Positions 46,554-58,607 of a stretch of DNA of 64,000 bases are shown piece by piece. The stretch's first letter is position 1. Every line of letters begins with the position of its first letter. The stretch lies in contig JAESIW010000180.1 in the NCBI GenBank assembly GCA_016802295.1, forward strand, positions 4,075,975-4,139,974. Reading direction: 5' to 3'. This stretch comes from Brachionus rotundiformis. Its lineage: Eukaryota; Rotifera; Eurotatoria; Ploima; Brachionidae. The position numbers were made by a program, and so were the translations under genes. The notes beneath the pieces were generated by a model. It saw only the letters and a list, made by a program, of their open reading frames with translations. It had not been told where the DNA came from and did no database searches.

Positions 46554-49167
46554 TTCTTTTAATTTTAAGCACCTTTCTTAATTATTTTTAAGAATACTTT
46601 ATTAAATAAATTTACTTAAAAACTAGTACCGGTTTTGCCTGATCGACAAATTGATTGACTTGACTTTTATAAAATCAAACAAAATTTAAATCCTCTTGTG
46701 CTCATAAGCTCAAATTAATAGCATAAAAAATTTTAAGCTTCATCGCTTTTCCAAGTTTTATTGACTGGCTGAAAAACTTTTTGACTTGAAAATAAATACA
46801 CCACTGAGCTGGTAATTAAACATTTAATTTACAGATAGTATAGTATTTGAGCACCAAGTGTGTAAAGATCAAACCAAATTTAATTTAATTCCCTTAGTCG
46901 CAGATCGTGCTAATTAAGCATGTTTAAGTATGCGGTATATGGAAAATTTATTATCTATCTTTGGACTCTAATCATCTATTATTAATATCATATCAATCGG
47001 TGGGGGTCTATTTTGTTCGTTGTATAATATGTCAATATTAAACAAAAAATAAAAGCTTAATAATTAAAATTTAGAAATTCTAATGTTAAGAAGACCGATT
47101 AACACTTCATTTATTTAAATGATAAAATAACTTTACTAATTAAAAAACAAAATTGCTCATAAAGTTAGTCAAAAAAGTAAAACTTTGAAATGATTAAATA
47201 AATTTTTTGATTTTTTTTATAAAATCATCAGATTCTCACTATTCCTTGATTTTATTTCAAATTTCTCGAGTCATTCTTTTTTAAATTCAGTCTTAAATTT
47301 CAAGAGAATTATGAAAGTATAAAGTTTTATAAGCAAAAAATAACTTTCTTTCTAGGATTGTATGTTGAAGAGCATATAAACGATTCTATTCTAAAAATTT
47401 ATACTAAAAATTAAAATAATTCACTTCAAATTTAAACTTAAACAATTTAAATATCGATAAGTAATAATTTTGTTGATAGAAAAGACTCTTATTGCTGAAA
47501 AATTTTAAAAATATAAATTAATGTAATAATTTACTCATCTGGACAATCATTTTGGAGTTTTGTAAACATAAAATTTCCTTAAATGAGAAAAGTTGGAATT
47601 GTATTTAATTTTAAACAGGTGACAAAAATAATTATGAGAAAATTCCAACTTTGATTATAGATAAATAGAAAAGAAGAATAATATTTAATTTTTTGTGAGG
47701 TGTCACTGTGATTTTTACCGTTTTACCGAAACAAAATCTTAAATTCAACATTTTCTACCTGTCAATGAAAAACAACATTCTGTTTTATAAATTTAAAAAT
47801 TACAAGTTAACTTATCATATCATATTATCTAATTGCAAAATTATATTTTTACAAATTCTTAATTAAAAAAATTTAATACTCATTTATTAGATTGTTAAAT
47901 AAAATGATAATGGTAAAACAAAAAATTTATAAAATATTTGTAAAAATTTGAAATTAGAAAATTACTAATCTAAATTGCTTAATTTAAAAAAAAACAAAAG
48001 ATATAAAAAATTTGAAGGAAAGTTTAAACCTGCCTGGATGTCTATTAAACTCTTTATTAAAAATTCTCTATTTAAAAATTGTAAAAATCTTTTAACTCGA
48101 ATTTATCAATTTAACAATTATACAACAAAAAAAATTAAATAACAATAAAAATAGTGCTTTTAATAATACCTATTAGTTTTTATGTGTATTCTTATCAGCT
48201 GAGACCAGTCCAATTTCTTGTAGATATTAAGATTTAAATTTTTATTTAAAGTAAAGCAACTAGTTTCTATTTATTTGTTATAATAGACAATGTTTTAGTT
48301 TTTTTTAAGCATTATTTTTTATTAAATTTTTTTAGATAAAAAAATATTTATTTTTGTGAATAGGCGTTTGATTTTTATCGAAAACAATAAATTTAATTTG
48401 GACAATTGGTAATTTGATATTGTTATAGAATGTAAAATGTGAAATCAGGGTAAAATCAGGTACTGAAATCGGAATATGGCAGTAGACAATGAAAATGTGC
48501 GGAAATAGAAAACCTTATCGAGAATGCAAATTGTTAAATCACATAAATGATACGAAAATATCAGCATTTTGATTAGAAGTGAGTGACTTTTTTATTTAAT
48601 AAAAGGAAATACTGATTATTTTTAAAACTAAAGGAAATATGCTCAGTGTGCTTGCCACCTTGCGTTTTAAAGCTATTTCGTCGTCAAAAAAATTAGACAC
48701 AACTAAACTAAACTAATTCAAGAAAATATTTAATTTTACACCGAAATTCTTCAGTATATTTTGTATTAAGCGGAAGATAAACTTTAAATCAAACGTATTA
48801 AAACGAGTCTTAAGAGAGATCATGAATTTTTCCAAAATAGACGACAAACTATTCATATTAGTTATAGATTAATCCAGTTTGTTTTATTTTTCTTTCAAGT
48901 GTCACACTTGACTTGATTAGATTTAATTAGGTTCTAAGGCATTTTTAAAATAAAATTATTTGATTCGTTCAATATAAAACATATATAAAAAATATTTAAT
49001 ATTTTTTATATATTTTAGTTTAAAAACCAATCAAATTAACAAAGTAAAAATTTGTCAAATCATATTTTTACTTTTTTATAATATAAAGCGCATTTTTGGC
49101 TCGTATATATTGCATATCTTACCTAAAAATTATTTTCTACAATTTTTTTTATAAATAAAAATCACAA
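46554..49167. other. Intergenic, no gene seen
   Basis: About 2.6 kb upstream of the zinc-finger gene, A+T-rich. A somewhat GC-richer patch near 48430-48540 has no coding pattern and could be regulatory. Nothing firm. Confidence 0.45.
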
Positions 49168-51128
49168 ATGGAAATAAAGTTGGAACCAGTTTATAACTTA
49201 GCAAAGCCCAATTCATGTTTATCTGGTTCGGAAAATAAATTTTTTTACCAAGACGAACACAGGCCCAAAACTCTCACTTCCACTGCACAGTCTTCAGCTT
49301 TCAAGCCTTTGGTGAACCAGTCAATCGAGCAAGCCAAGTACAAATTTAAGCTAGAAGACGCAGAGAGCTCATCTGCTTCTTCACTGGAATTTTCGTCTTC
49401 CTCGTCGACCAGTTCGACGGCGAGCTCCTCTTCACGACAATCAAACCCATTTTACATTGACAAGATATTCAATTTCCAAAACATGTACTTGTTTCCGGGC
49501 TCCTCAAGCCACATGGACAATCTGGCGCCTGGTCAGTCTAACCCGGGCTTCTACAATCCCCTAATGCTCAATGATCTACAGCATATTATGCAACAGAATT
49601 TACAAAATTTTTACTCAAGCTTGGGCAGTTTAAATCAAACCAAAACAACCGATCAGGAATCCACAAAGCCAAAGAACAATTTTTCCATAGAAAGAATCTT
49701 ATCCATGCCTTCAGACTTGAAGCATAGCAAAAAAGCTGAGAACATACCAAGTTACATGGCACTAAATCAGTCTATTTTCTATCCAAAATTCAGCCGATTC
49801 AATGCTCCCATTGGCATGAGCGCACCCATTCCATCTTCGGTAACGTGCTTGCTTAACAAACAAAATAAGCCAGTGGGTCCCATCAGGGGCTACAAATTTG
49901 AGAATACCGAAGCCAAGGATCAACTGGCACCAAAATCAAACAAAAATGCCAAAAAGTACAAGTGTGACTTGTGCGGACGTGGATTTAGTAGAAGCAATAC
50001 TCTAATTACACACAGAGTAAGTAAAATATTTAATCATCATTATTTTAGTGTTATTATGCTAAAAACTCAGCTAAATAAAGAAAAAAAATTTCTATCATTT
50101 TATTTATTTAAATTAAAGCTATAGTACTGATTAAAAAAATTTCAAAAAAAATATAAATTTTTAATCATTGTAATGTTAAGTCTAATAAGCCTTTAAAACT
50201 ATTGAATAACTTTTTTAGGCAGGATTTAATTGATAACTGAATTTAAATGTTCATGTTATGTAAAATATAATACTTTTTAATAAAAAAAAATTTTTCTGAA
50301 TGTTTACATTTGACGCTTCTACACATGAGCCGAAATTTTAAATAGTTGACAATTTTTTCTACTAAACTATTTTGTATTTTTGTAGCGTATTCATACTGGA
50401 GAAAAGCCGTTTGAATGTAATATATGCGGAAGAGCATTCAGACAGCCGGGCAATTTGACCAGACATAAGCTGACCCATACTACCATTAAGCCATACTCAT
50501 GCAATAAATGTGGCAAGTCGTTTAATCGCGTTTCCAACCTACACGCACACATTAAAATACACTCTGACGGAAAACCGTATGTGTGCATAGTTTGCGGAAT
50601 GGGTTTTTACCAAAAAGTTGATCTCAAACTCCACGCTCTTTCACATTCTGGTAAGTCTATAAAGTAAACATTCTTACCAAGATGGTTAATTTTGTTCCAA
50701 ATAAAGGTGATAAAATGCATGAGTGTAGCTTTTGTAAGCGAACCTTTAAACAAGCTGCCCATTTAAAATACCACTTGCATTCGCATTTGAAACAGTTTGA
50801 CAAATATGACAACGAGTTGAAGCAATTGGAGCTCAAGCGGCTTGAAAATGAAGTCAATGAAAGCAGGGCATCGGACAGTGTGAACGATGACTTTGAAAAA
50901 AAGATAGAACATGAGCTTGAGGAACATGAGGATGAAGAGGAAATAGATGAGGATGAAATGGTCGAGGAGTTCGAGGATGATGAAGAATTGAATGAAGAGT
51001 TTGATGACTCGGATGATGATCTAAATGAAATTGAAATAGAGAATATCTCTAATGAAGAAGAGTCAAATAAGGAACTTGAATTGAACATTCAGGCTGACGA
51101 CATAGCTAATTGTAGTCAGTCGAACTAA
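49168..51128 (+). CDS. C2H2 zinc-finger transcription factor, five fingers
   Basis: Three exons: 49168-50016, 50386-50650, 50707-51128; 511 aa. The N-terminal 260 residues are low-complexity, with a serine-rich run at about 70-92 and Asn/Gln/Pro-rich stretches, typical of a regulatory region. Five C2H2 fingers follow: CDLCGRGFSRSNTLITHRR (split by intron 1), CNICGRAFRQPGNLTRHK, CNKCGKSFNRVSNLHAHIK, CIVCGMGFYQKVDLKLHA and, in exon 3, CSFCKRTFKQAAHLKYHLH. Linkers are HTGEKPF between fingers 1 and 2, then degenerate (HTTIKPY, HSDGKPY). A strongly acidic Glu/Asp tail at about 420-500 could activate or bind histones. It is a nuclear DNA-binding protein by type. I do not assign an orthologue; the GFxQKxDLKxH finger recalls developmental regulators. 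Introns are 369 and 56 nt. Confidence 0.9.
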
Positions 51129-53789
51129 TTTTTATTAACCATGTAACTTATAGCAATTATCTAATAGGGTCTTTAAAAAAATTTTATTTCTATTTTTGGT
51201 CATTTTTTTATTTTATATTTTTTTTAGATTTTTATTTTAACATTTTGTTTTATTTAATCAAATGGAATAAAAATTTCGTTCTTTCTTTAATTGAAATAAT
51301 ATTTAGTTTAAAGAATTAATTAAATTATATGCGTAAAGTTTGTCACTTAGGATCATTATTACCTTTTAAAATTATTTAGAATAAAGTCTTTAGAAATATT
51401 TAATTATTTCTTTTAATTAATAAATAAAATTTTTTTTTTCTTAGTTTGAGGCTTGTTATTTCAAGATTCAAGTTAATTTTTGTATCAGATTTTGATTCAA
51501 TAAATTAAAATATTTATTAAATTAATTTTAAAGTTTAAAAAACCTGTATGGAATACTAAAAAAATAAAAAACTAAAAAATGGTTTAAAATATACTTTTTA
51601 GTTATTTAAATATTGAGATTTTATACCTTGATAAGTTAATTTTTTCTTTCTGTTTTTTAAAATGCGTATTTAGAAATTGCGCACTTTTTTCTATCAAAAT
51701 TAAAAAACGAAAAAGTTCCTTCATTTCAAAATTTTAAATCAAAAAAATCTTTAAAAAAATTTAGTTCCCAATTTATAATTATCAAAACGATAGAGTAGTT
51801 AGATAAGATGATAAAATTTTGATAAAAAATTTATAGTTTTTTGGTTGAATTCTAAGATTGGTCCTATTCGATTTTTAAGATTTAAAAAACAGCTAATTAA
51901 ACACATTGTAATGCATATTTTGGAAAACTTTACACGCAGCAGGCAATTCATGTAAGAATTGTTTACAGTAAGTTAGTTAATAATTTATCTTTTATTTATT
52001 AAAAGAAACACCGCGACAAATTGACTTGATTTCAAAGGTATTCTAAAAAATCAATAAATCATGGACGAGAAAATTTGTCAAATCTCTAGTGAGAACAAAT
52101 TTTAAACACGAGCAGATTTATCAAATATTTATACAAAAAAAATATTTCTATATATTTCTCTAATGAGTTGACAATTAAGTAAACATTGCGTAAATCAAAT
52201 ATAGATAGATACATAATTGTAGATGCAGGCTTTATTGGCGTCGGTATTAGCCAAAATACCAAAAAAATTTGAATATCTTGAATTAGATCGAATCAAAGAT
52301 CAAAGAGACATGCACGTGTTTTTTTATTTTTTAAGTTTTTAAGATAATGTTTAAACTGATTAATTAAGAACGTGATGATTAAAAATATTAGGGTTTCGGA
52401 TAAAATCGAGATTATTTCAGCTATTTTCAATTAATTTTAATTCTTGGATTACCTAGGAAAATAAGTTTATACTAAGATATTAAAAATTTTTACAATTAAT
52501 AATAAATTAAAAACTTTAATTTTTTAATCAAGCCATCTTCAGAGAAAAATAGATTTTTATCTAATGCAAATGCATCATTCTTTCTAGTTAATTGAGATTT
52601 CTGGGCCTGATTATTTCAAAATAAAATAAAATTAAAATTAAATGATCGCTTATTTAGTGTTCAAGTTGTTTATCTTGTTAAATTAATGAAAAAAATGCAT
52701 AAAACATGAGAGTAAAATATTTTGATTAGTCTTATCTCAACAGAATAAATTTAATTTTGTAATAAATCAATTTAAAAAAGCTGAATAAATTTTGATGATA
52801 AAATATTTTTGAGTAATAATAGAAAACACTTAAACAAAAGTTTATAATTCAAAAGCTATTTCAAGTTATATAATTTTTTCAACTTGTTAAAATTTTTTAA
52901 TTTTCGTTTTCAACAAGCTGGATTGTTATACAATTATGTTTGCTTTTGTATTTGTTAGATAATTTCTATTTACGTTTTAAAATATCTAATAAGTTAAATT
53001 CAATTAAACATTCTCTTATTTTAAAGTAAATATTTTATAAAATGAATTGTTTTAAGTATCTCGATTAATTAGTGTTTTAAAAATTAAAATTTAATATATT
53101 ATTTTTATCTTGGTGTTAGATGGCTGTTTTAAATTATATAAAAGAAATAGTAATCATAATTTTGTAATTTAAATTCTTCTCATAAAAAAAAATTTTATAG
53201 ATAATAGTCTGATATCTTAGAAAAATTCAATTATTGACTTTTAATTAATGATTAACAGTATTCTGGGGATTATCAAAATTTTGTTTTCTTCTATTTAACA
53301 AGGTTTCAAGTCAAGACTTATTGGTGTTTGCTTAGAGTTATAAACATCATTGACCAGCAACCTTTTACTTATACAAATATGTAAACATTTGTTTAAATCT
53401 GTTCTCTAAGTCGAAATATATGAGTATAATTTCTGCTTCAAATGGAATCTTTTACATAAATTATAATGAAATTAGATAAAAATGTTATTTATAGCAGATT
53501 TAATCAAGAAAGAAAACTACAATTGTTTTAAAACAAAATTATTTATTTAGCTACAAAAAGATAAATAAAATTTAAAAGAGATTTATTATTATTATTGCTT
53601 TGTATAATTGTGTCAAAAGTAAAGATCCAACTCTATTGAAAAATAAATAATGGAATACTTTCATATTATGAATAATATATATTTTTTTCTATACATTTAA
53701 TAAATAAATAATATGTCAGTGTTTAAATCCAATTTTTCCTAAATAAAAATATAGATGAATTTAAGTACAAGCAGAAAGTTTTTTTTTTT
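51129..53789. other. Convergent intergenic region, no gene seen
   Basis: About 2.7 kb between the 3' ends of the zinc-finger gene and PC2. A+T-rich with long homopolymer runs; no repeat or coding pattern identified. Confidence 0.5.
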
Positions 53790-56700
53790 TCACATATTTG
53801 AATTGTGGTACTTTTCGGCAAAACGTCTAACATCTTCCTCATCACCAACTCTTTTTTGATGGTCTTGTTTCAGCACATCAACATATTTCTCTTTTTCTTT
53901 AAAATCATTGGCATGAATTTTTTTGACTACATTAAGCTTTGTTCTCTCATTTGATTCTGTTTGTGACGTGTAGGGTTGCTCTTTGGTGCCATGTAGAAGC
54001 AAGATCCATTCTAAAAATTCACCGGTAGTCTCTTCATCTGAATTAGAGAAGAAAATTTCAAGTTTCCATGTACCTTGAGCTTTTTCAGCCCATGCATGTG
54101 TTGTCATAAATGGCCATTTATTGAAGCCATTGTTTGAGTCGGTATCCAAAGGTCTTTTGCTTAAAAGTAATGATCTAGTTCCAAGTGGAGAAGTCAAAAA
54201 TATGACCGTGTCGCCACGACGAGTTGACTTCAATGTAATAAACGCTTGGACATGCTCCAAATAATTAACCTCATAAGATTTGCCGTGACACGAGTCTGTT
54301 TCAATGGTTAGAGTAAGATTTCCGCTTCTGGGAATTTCACTTAAGAAAAAATCAATTAGTTATTATAAAAAAATATGCACAAAGCTGGGTTACTGTGTTT
54401 GTTTTACACTTCCGGCTTCGCAATGTGATCTAACTGGCAATGGCTTCCAATTTCGAGCACTTCTAACCATTTCACCAGCATCCAAGACTCCAAAACCAAA
54501 TAAATGATTAAATTCCAAACCAGCGCCATTTACACTCCATAAATGTCTGCCTGATGGATCATACAGTTGGTTTCTCTTAGCTGTAAGAACAGTCAAATGC
54601 TGCATGTCTCTCCAAGTCAGATTTCGACTGCAAAAAGAGGAAAATTAATTAACCTAAAATCAATTAAATAAATTGGTAATTAATCACTTTGCTTCAAGTG
54701 TTAGAGCAAAAACGCCAGCTGCTTCAGGTGCTGCAGCAGATGTTCCAGAATGTCTCAAAGTACATTTACCATACAAATCAGTAGTGGCTACTCCGGCCTC
54801 TGGGTCCGATGATCTACCATTGCTGAAAGTTGAAGCTAAGGTTGAAGAACAAGATTCATCATACAAGGCAGTTCGTCCATCATTTATAGCCGAATTAATG
54901 GATATTGTCCACATACTAGCGGCGTATCCGTCACAATTACAGTCATCATTCTCACCTCCGTCACCCGAGGCCCACACATAAATGCTACCAAGACCGCGAC
55001 GACCCTAATTGAAAACAAAATTTAAAATTTTAATTTTTATCATTGTTTTAATTTCTTAACCTCATTTATTCCTTTTACAATGGCTTTCATAGTTGCATGT
55101 CTAGGACCATCGACTGTCTTTCCATCATCGGTAGGACCCCACGAAGCGCTGTAAATGTCAATTTTATTAGGCTCATGTCCCATTGAATTGGCTTCTATCA
55201 AATCAGTCATGTAAGGCTGATCTAACATCCTAATTCCGGCTATTTTAGAATCATAAGCTACACCAACTCCACAAATATTGTTGTCTCTTGCAGCTGCGAT
55301 TTCACCCGCACATCTAGTTCCATGGCTATTGAACCAATCATCTGTGTACCTGGGATACGGAAATGGGTCATTACTACTAAAGTCATAGCTTGCTTCAGCA
55401 TTCTTTTAAAAAAAAAAAATTTAATTTCTGGATAAAATAAATTAATTTTTTACAAAATTGTTCATTAAGTCAGGATGAGTATAATCGACTCCATCGTCCA
55501 TAATAGCAGTAGTTATGTTTTTTCCTGTATAGCCCATAGCCCATGCTTCTTCGACGTTTAGATCCAACTTTGGCTTGCCATTTGCTTGGCCAGTATTTCT
55601 CTTTAAATTTTAATTTAAAAAAATATTGTAAAAAAACCAATTAATACTTACAAGGTACCATTGGTGCTTAAAATAGGGATCATTTGGTGGTTGGTAATTT
55701 GGAAACTTGTTCTTCAATTCTTCAATTGTGGCATATCCACGCTTTACTCTTTTGTAGCCTTCTTGCTGGTCAATATTTTTAATTAGTTTTTCTCGGTTTA
55801 AAACTCCCCGGTGTACCGAGGTGTCTCGTCTGGTTCTTAGATGCGGGCTTCTTTTGGATATAAAATGAAAGTGCTGATCGGATCCAAGTATCTATTTATG
55901 TAAATTATTTAAAATAAATTGCTGAATTAGCCTTTATTTAGAGAATTATTAAGAGAAAAAATTTCATAAATTATTTAAATATTAATCAATGGCTTGATTA
56001 AAAGCATACAAATACGAAATTCAACTCTTTGCTAATTCATTTTATTCTTTATCTATATTTTATTAATTCCATGACCTAGGTCTATCAAAAATAAATTTTA
56101 GCTTTAAAATTTTCTACAATTTTTTCTCTGTATGAACAATAGATAAAAAAATGGACTATTTTTAACTTTAGATATTTGAATAAAAAACGATTAGATGGAC
56201 ACTGACTTGGTTATTTACTCAGACGATTTGCTCGATATCAACGAGACACTTAATTTCATCAGAACAAATGACACCATGGGTCTGATTCAAGAGTATCTAT
56301 TGAGAACCTTACTCAAAAAAGAACGAAAGCCTGACAATTTTCTACTTATCAACTTTGGCGCTTCTATTCTATTTCTGATTACTCTTTTAACAATTATATT
56401 ATTGATCTTATCTGTTGTTTATATTCTAAAATATAAACTAATAGAAAAAAATCCAATTTACAAAATGTTGGGACACTTTTTTATATTCAAAATTTTTCTC
56501 TCAATTCTTATATTTTTGTCAGTTAACTCATCCAATATTGTCCAAAGCTCAGTATTTCACATAAAACGAGACCATTTTGGATGTTTTTTTCTCAATTTGA
56601 CAATTTTATTTTTCGATATTGGCGAGCATTTACAATTTCTTATCATATGGCTGATAATATTCGCCGAGCGCGATTACTTAAGCTGTAAATTTTTATATAG

Positions 56701-58607
56701 TGATTATTTGGTCAAAAAAGTGTCCAACCAAATAGAAGAGGACGAGCCAAACAGTCAGCAGCTCACCGAAGCGGATAGAAGCTATGCGCAAAATCTCAAG
56801 AACAAGTCTATTAAAAGCTATTTGACCATTAAAAGCCGTTCCATAATATTGGTCGGCTTTTATATGTTAAATGCGCTTTTGGCATTTTTTCTCAGCATTC
56901 ACACAAGTCCCATCTATTACGAGAAGCACAAATTTTGTGTTTTTTCCTCTATGAACTCGTATGTGTTTTTAATCTACGAGTTTTTGATCATGGTAGTTTT
57001 GTTTCCATTGACATATTTTTTTCTTTTAGTGTCCAGCTTTTTTTCTGTCTTTTTCGCTGACAAAAAGGACGAGCTCACATCTAAACAAACCGAGTCTGAA
57101 AGGAATTTGATTATTTTTATCAAAAGGACTAGTTTTCTAATAGGCGTTGAAGAAATACTCATGACATTTGAGTACACCACCTTTTGGATAGCTCACCCGT
57201 TTTTGATCGAAATCCTGCGATCAATTTGTCTATTGACAATTTTGGCCACAGCTGTCTTATTCATCAAATACGAAAAAGTTCATTTAATGTTTAAAAGAAA
57301 CTTGGAAACAAGCAATGCTAGAAATTTCGATGCCATCTTCAGACCAAGAAATTCAAATGCAGAAATAGTCGATTATCAAAATTTAGTTGAAAATGGTTAC
57401 TAAAAAAGTATTAAATAGACACGAGGTCTTTAAATTAATGTAAAATTTTAATAATTGTTTTTTTTTCTTTAATAAAAGATTTAAATAAAATTGCTTGTAT
57501 TCATTTTTTTTTACGAATTGTTTATTCAAATATTAAGCTTTTATTATCACATATCTAATGAAATATAAATTCAGCATTCATGTTCAAAAAAGCTTAGTAG
57601 ATTTTTTTTCCAACAGTTGCCAAAAAAACTAATATAGTAATATAAAATTGAAGTTAATGATATGATATAATTATGATGATTAAAAAATACTAATAAAAAA
57701 TTTTGAGTAATATAGAAAATTATTATTATCAGAATTGTAAACTGCATGATTGTCGATAGATGACCATGATGGACTAAACATGGTTTCTTTAATTCTATTA
57801 AAATTAGCTTACAACAAATAATATTAAATAATCAATATATCTATTTTTAATATTATGAAAAGCAATATTCAAATTAATTAATTTTTCTGTATTTGAAAAA
57901 TATCCTAAATGTTAAACAATTCCTGTGAATAAATTCAAGAATAAAAAGCTTAACTAGAACTTTTAAAAAAATCAATAATATTTTAGTAGGTGTTGAATAT
58001 TTTTTTAAATTTAAAGATATTTTTATATTAATTACCTGTTAGATTAAACCGCCTCAAGAAAATTATATTTTCCCAAAAATAACTCATAATTTGATGACTT
58101 TCTGAAAGAAAAGTCTAGATAATATTGATTTCTAAAACTTTGATTAAAATTGTCTTTTTTGGTATTTCATATCAATTTAAAATTTTACTAAAAGCCAGCT
58201 TAACATTTTCATTTTCTTTCCTAAGAACAGGAAATCTGTCTGAAATTTTGGTCTAAAAAGTAAATTTTTTTCAAAAAATCAATTTAAAATTGATATTATT
58301 TAAGTCTGAAAAAAATATCCATAGTTTAGAGTGGTTTGCTGATTAATTGATAAAAAGGGATAACAAAATTTAGACATAATAACTAAAACTGGTAACTCAC
58401 TGGTCCAGCATTGGTAAATCCATTTTTGGCTGCGATCTTATTTGCCAGAGAACGACTTACTGGTTGTTTAAATTCTACTAGATACGAATTAGTAAGTATC
58501 TTTGAACAGCATTCATTTAGAAAACAGCAGAATAAAATTGTTGTCACAATGGTGCTCGATTTGAAACCATTTCCGAATACTGTACCAATTAACTTGAACA
58601 GATTCAT
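53790..58607 (-). CDS. PCSK2: Neuroendocrine convertase 2 (prohormone convertase PC2)
   Basis: Seven minus-strand exons: 58607-58401, 55891-55652, 55600-55454, 55402-55061, 55004-54688, 54627-54394, 54339-53790; 678 aa (human 638). PC2 is a calcium-dependent subtilisin-like protease of the regulated secretory pathway that cuts neuropeptide and hormone precursors at dibasic sites. A hydrophobic signal (TTILFCCFLNECC) lies at about 22-34, behind a longer N-terminus than usual. The prodomain ends at KRVKR (about 116-120). The triad is D184 (IMDDGVDYTHPDL), H225 (NSHGTRCAGE) and S401 (HSGTSAAAP). The oxyanion residue is Asp (ASGDGG, about 327), which separates PC2 from furin and PC1. The P domain and the HGT block (ILLLHGTKEQPY) follow, with an extended charged C-tail. 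Intron 1 is 2.5 kb and contains another gene. Confidence 0.97.
56195..57403 (+). CDS. Seven-transmembrane receptor-like protein nested in a PC2 intron
   Basis: Intronless, 402 aa, lying wholly within intron 1 of PC2 on the opposite strand. Seven hydrophobic helices are clear: about 49-78, 91-111, 130-157, 216-236, 255-286, 305-333 and 337-358. The N-terminus is short, acidic and has two N-glycosylation sequons (NETL, NDTM); the C-tail is cytosolic. Cys130 at the start of helix 3 and Cys248 in the second extracellular loop are where rhodopsin-class GPCRs form their disulfide. AERDYLSC after helix 3 recalls the DRY motif with a shifted Arg. The third intracellular loop (about 287-304) is charged, and the loop between helices 3 and 4 is unusually long. 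The helix-6 CWxP and helix-7 NPxxY motifs are not seen. Most likely a highly divergent class A GPCR; ligand unknown. Confidence 0.8.
   Translation: MDTDLVIYSDDLLDINETLNFIRTNDTMGLIQEYLLRTLLKKERKPDNFLLINFGASILFLITLLTIILLILSVVYILKYKLIEKNPIYKMLGHFFIFKIFLSILIFLSVNSSNIVQSSVFHIKRDHFGCFFLNLTILFFDIGEHLQFLIIWLIIFAERDYLSCKFLYSDYLVKKVSNQIEEDEPNSQQLTEADRSYAQNLKNKSIKSYLTIKSRSIILVGFYMLNALLAFFLSIHTSPIYYEKHKFCVFSSMNSYVFLIYEFLIMVVLFPLTYFFLLVSSFFSVFFADKKDELTSKQTESERNLIIFIKRTSFLIGVEEILMTFEYTTFWIAHPFLIEILRSICLLTILATAVLFIKYEKVHLMFKRNLETSNARNFDAIFRPRNSNAEIVDYQNLVENGY

Noticed and set aside
50657..51088. 143-codon serine-rich minus ORF
   Set aside because: It is the reverse of the Glu/Asp-rich zinc-finger C-tail; repetitive GAN codons read as Ser on the other strand.
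54673..54981. 102-codon + strand ORF
   Set aside because: Antisense to PC2 exon 5, which holds the catalytic serine block; no independent pattern.
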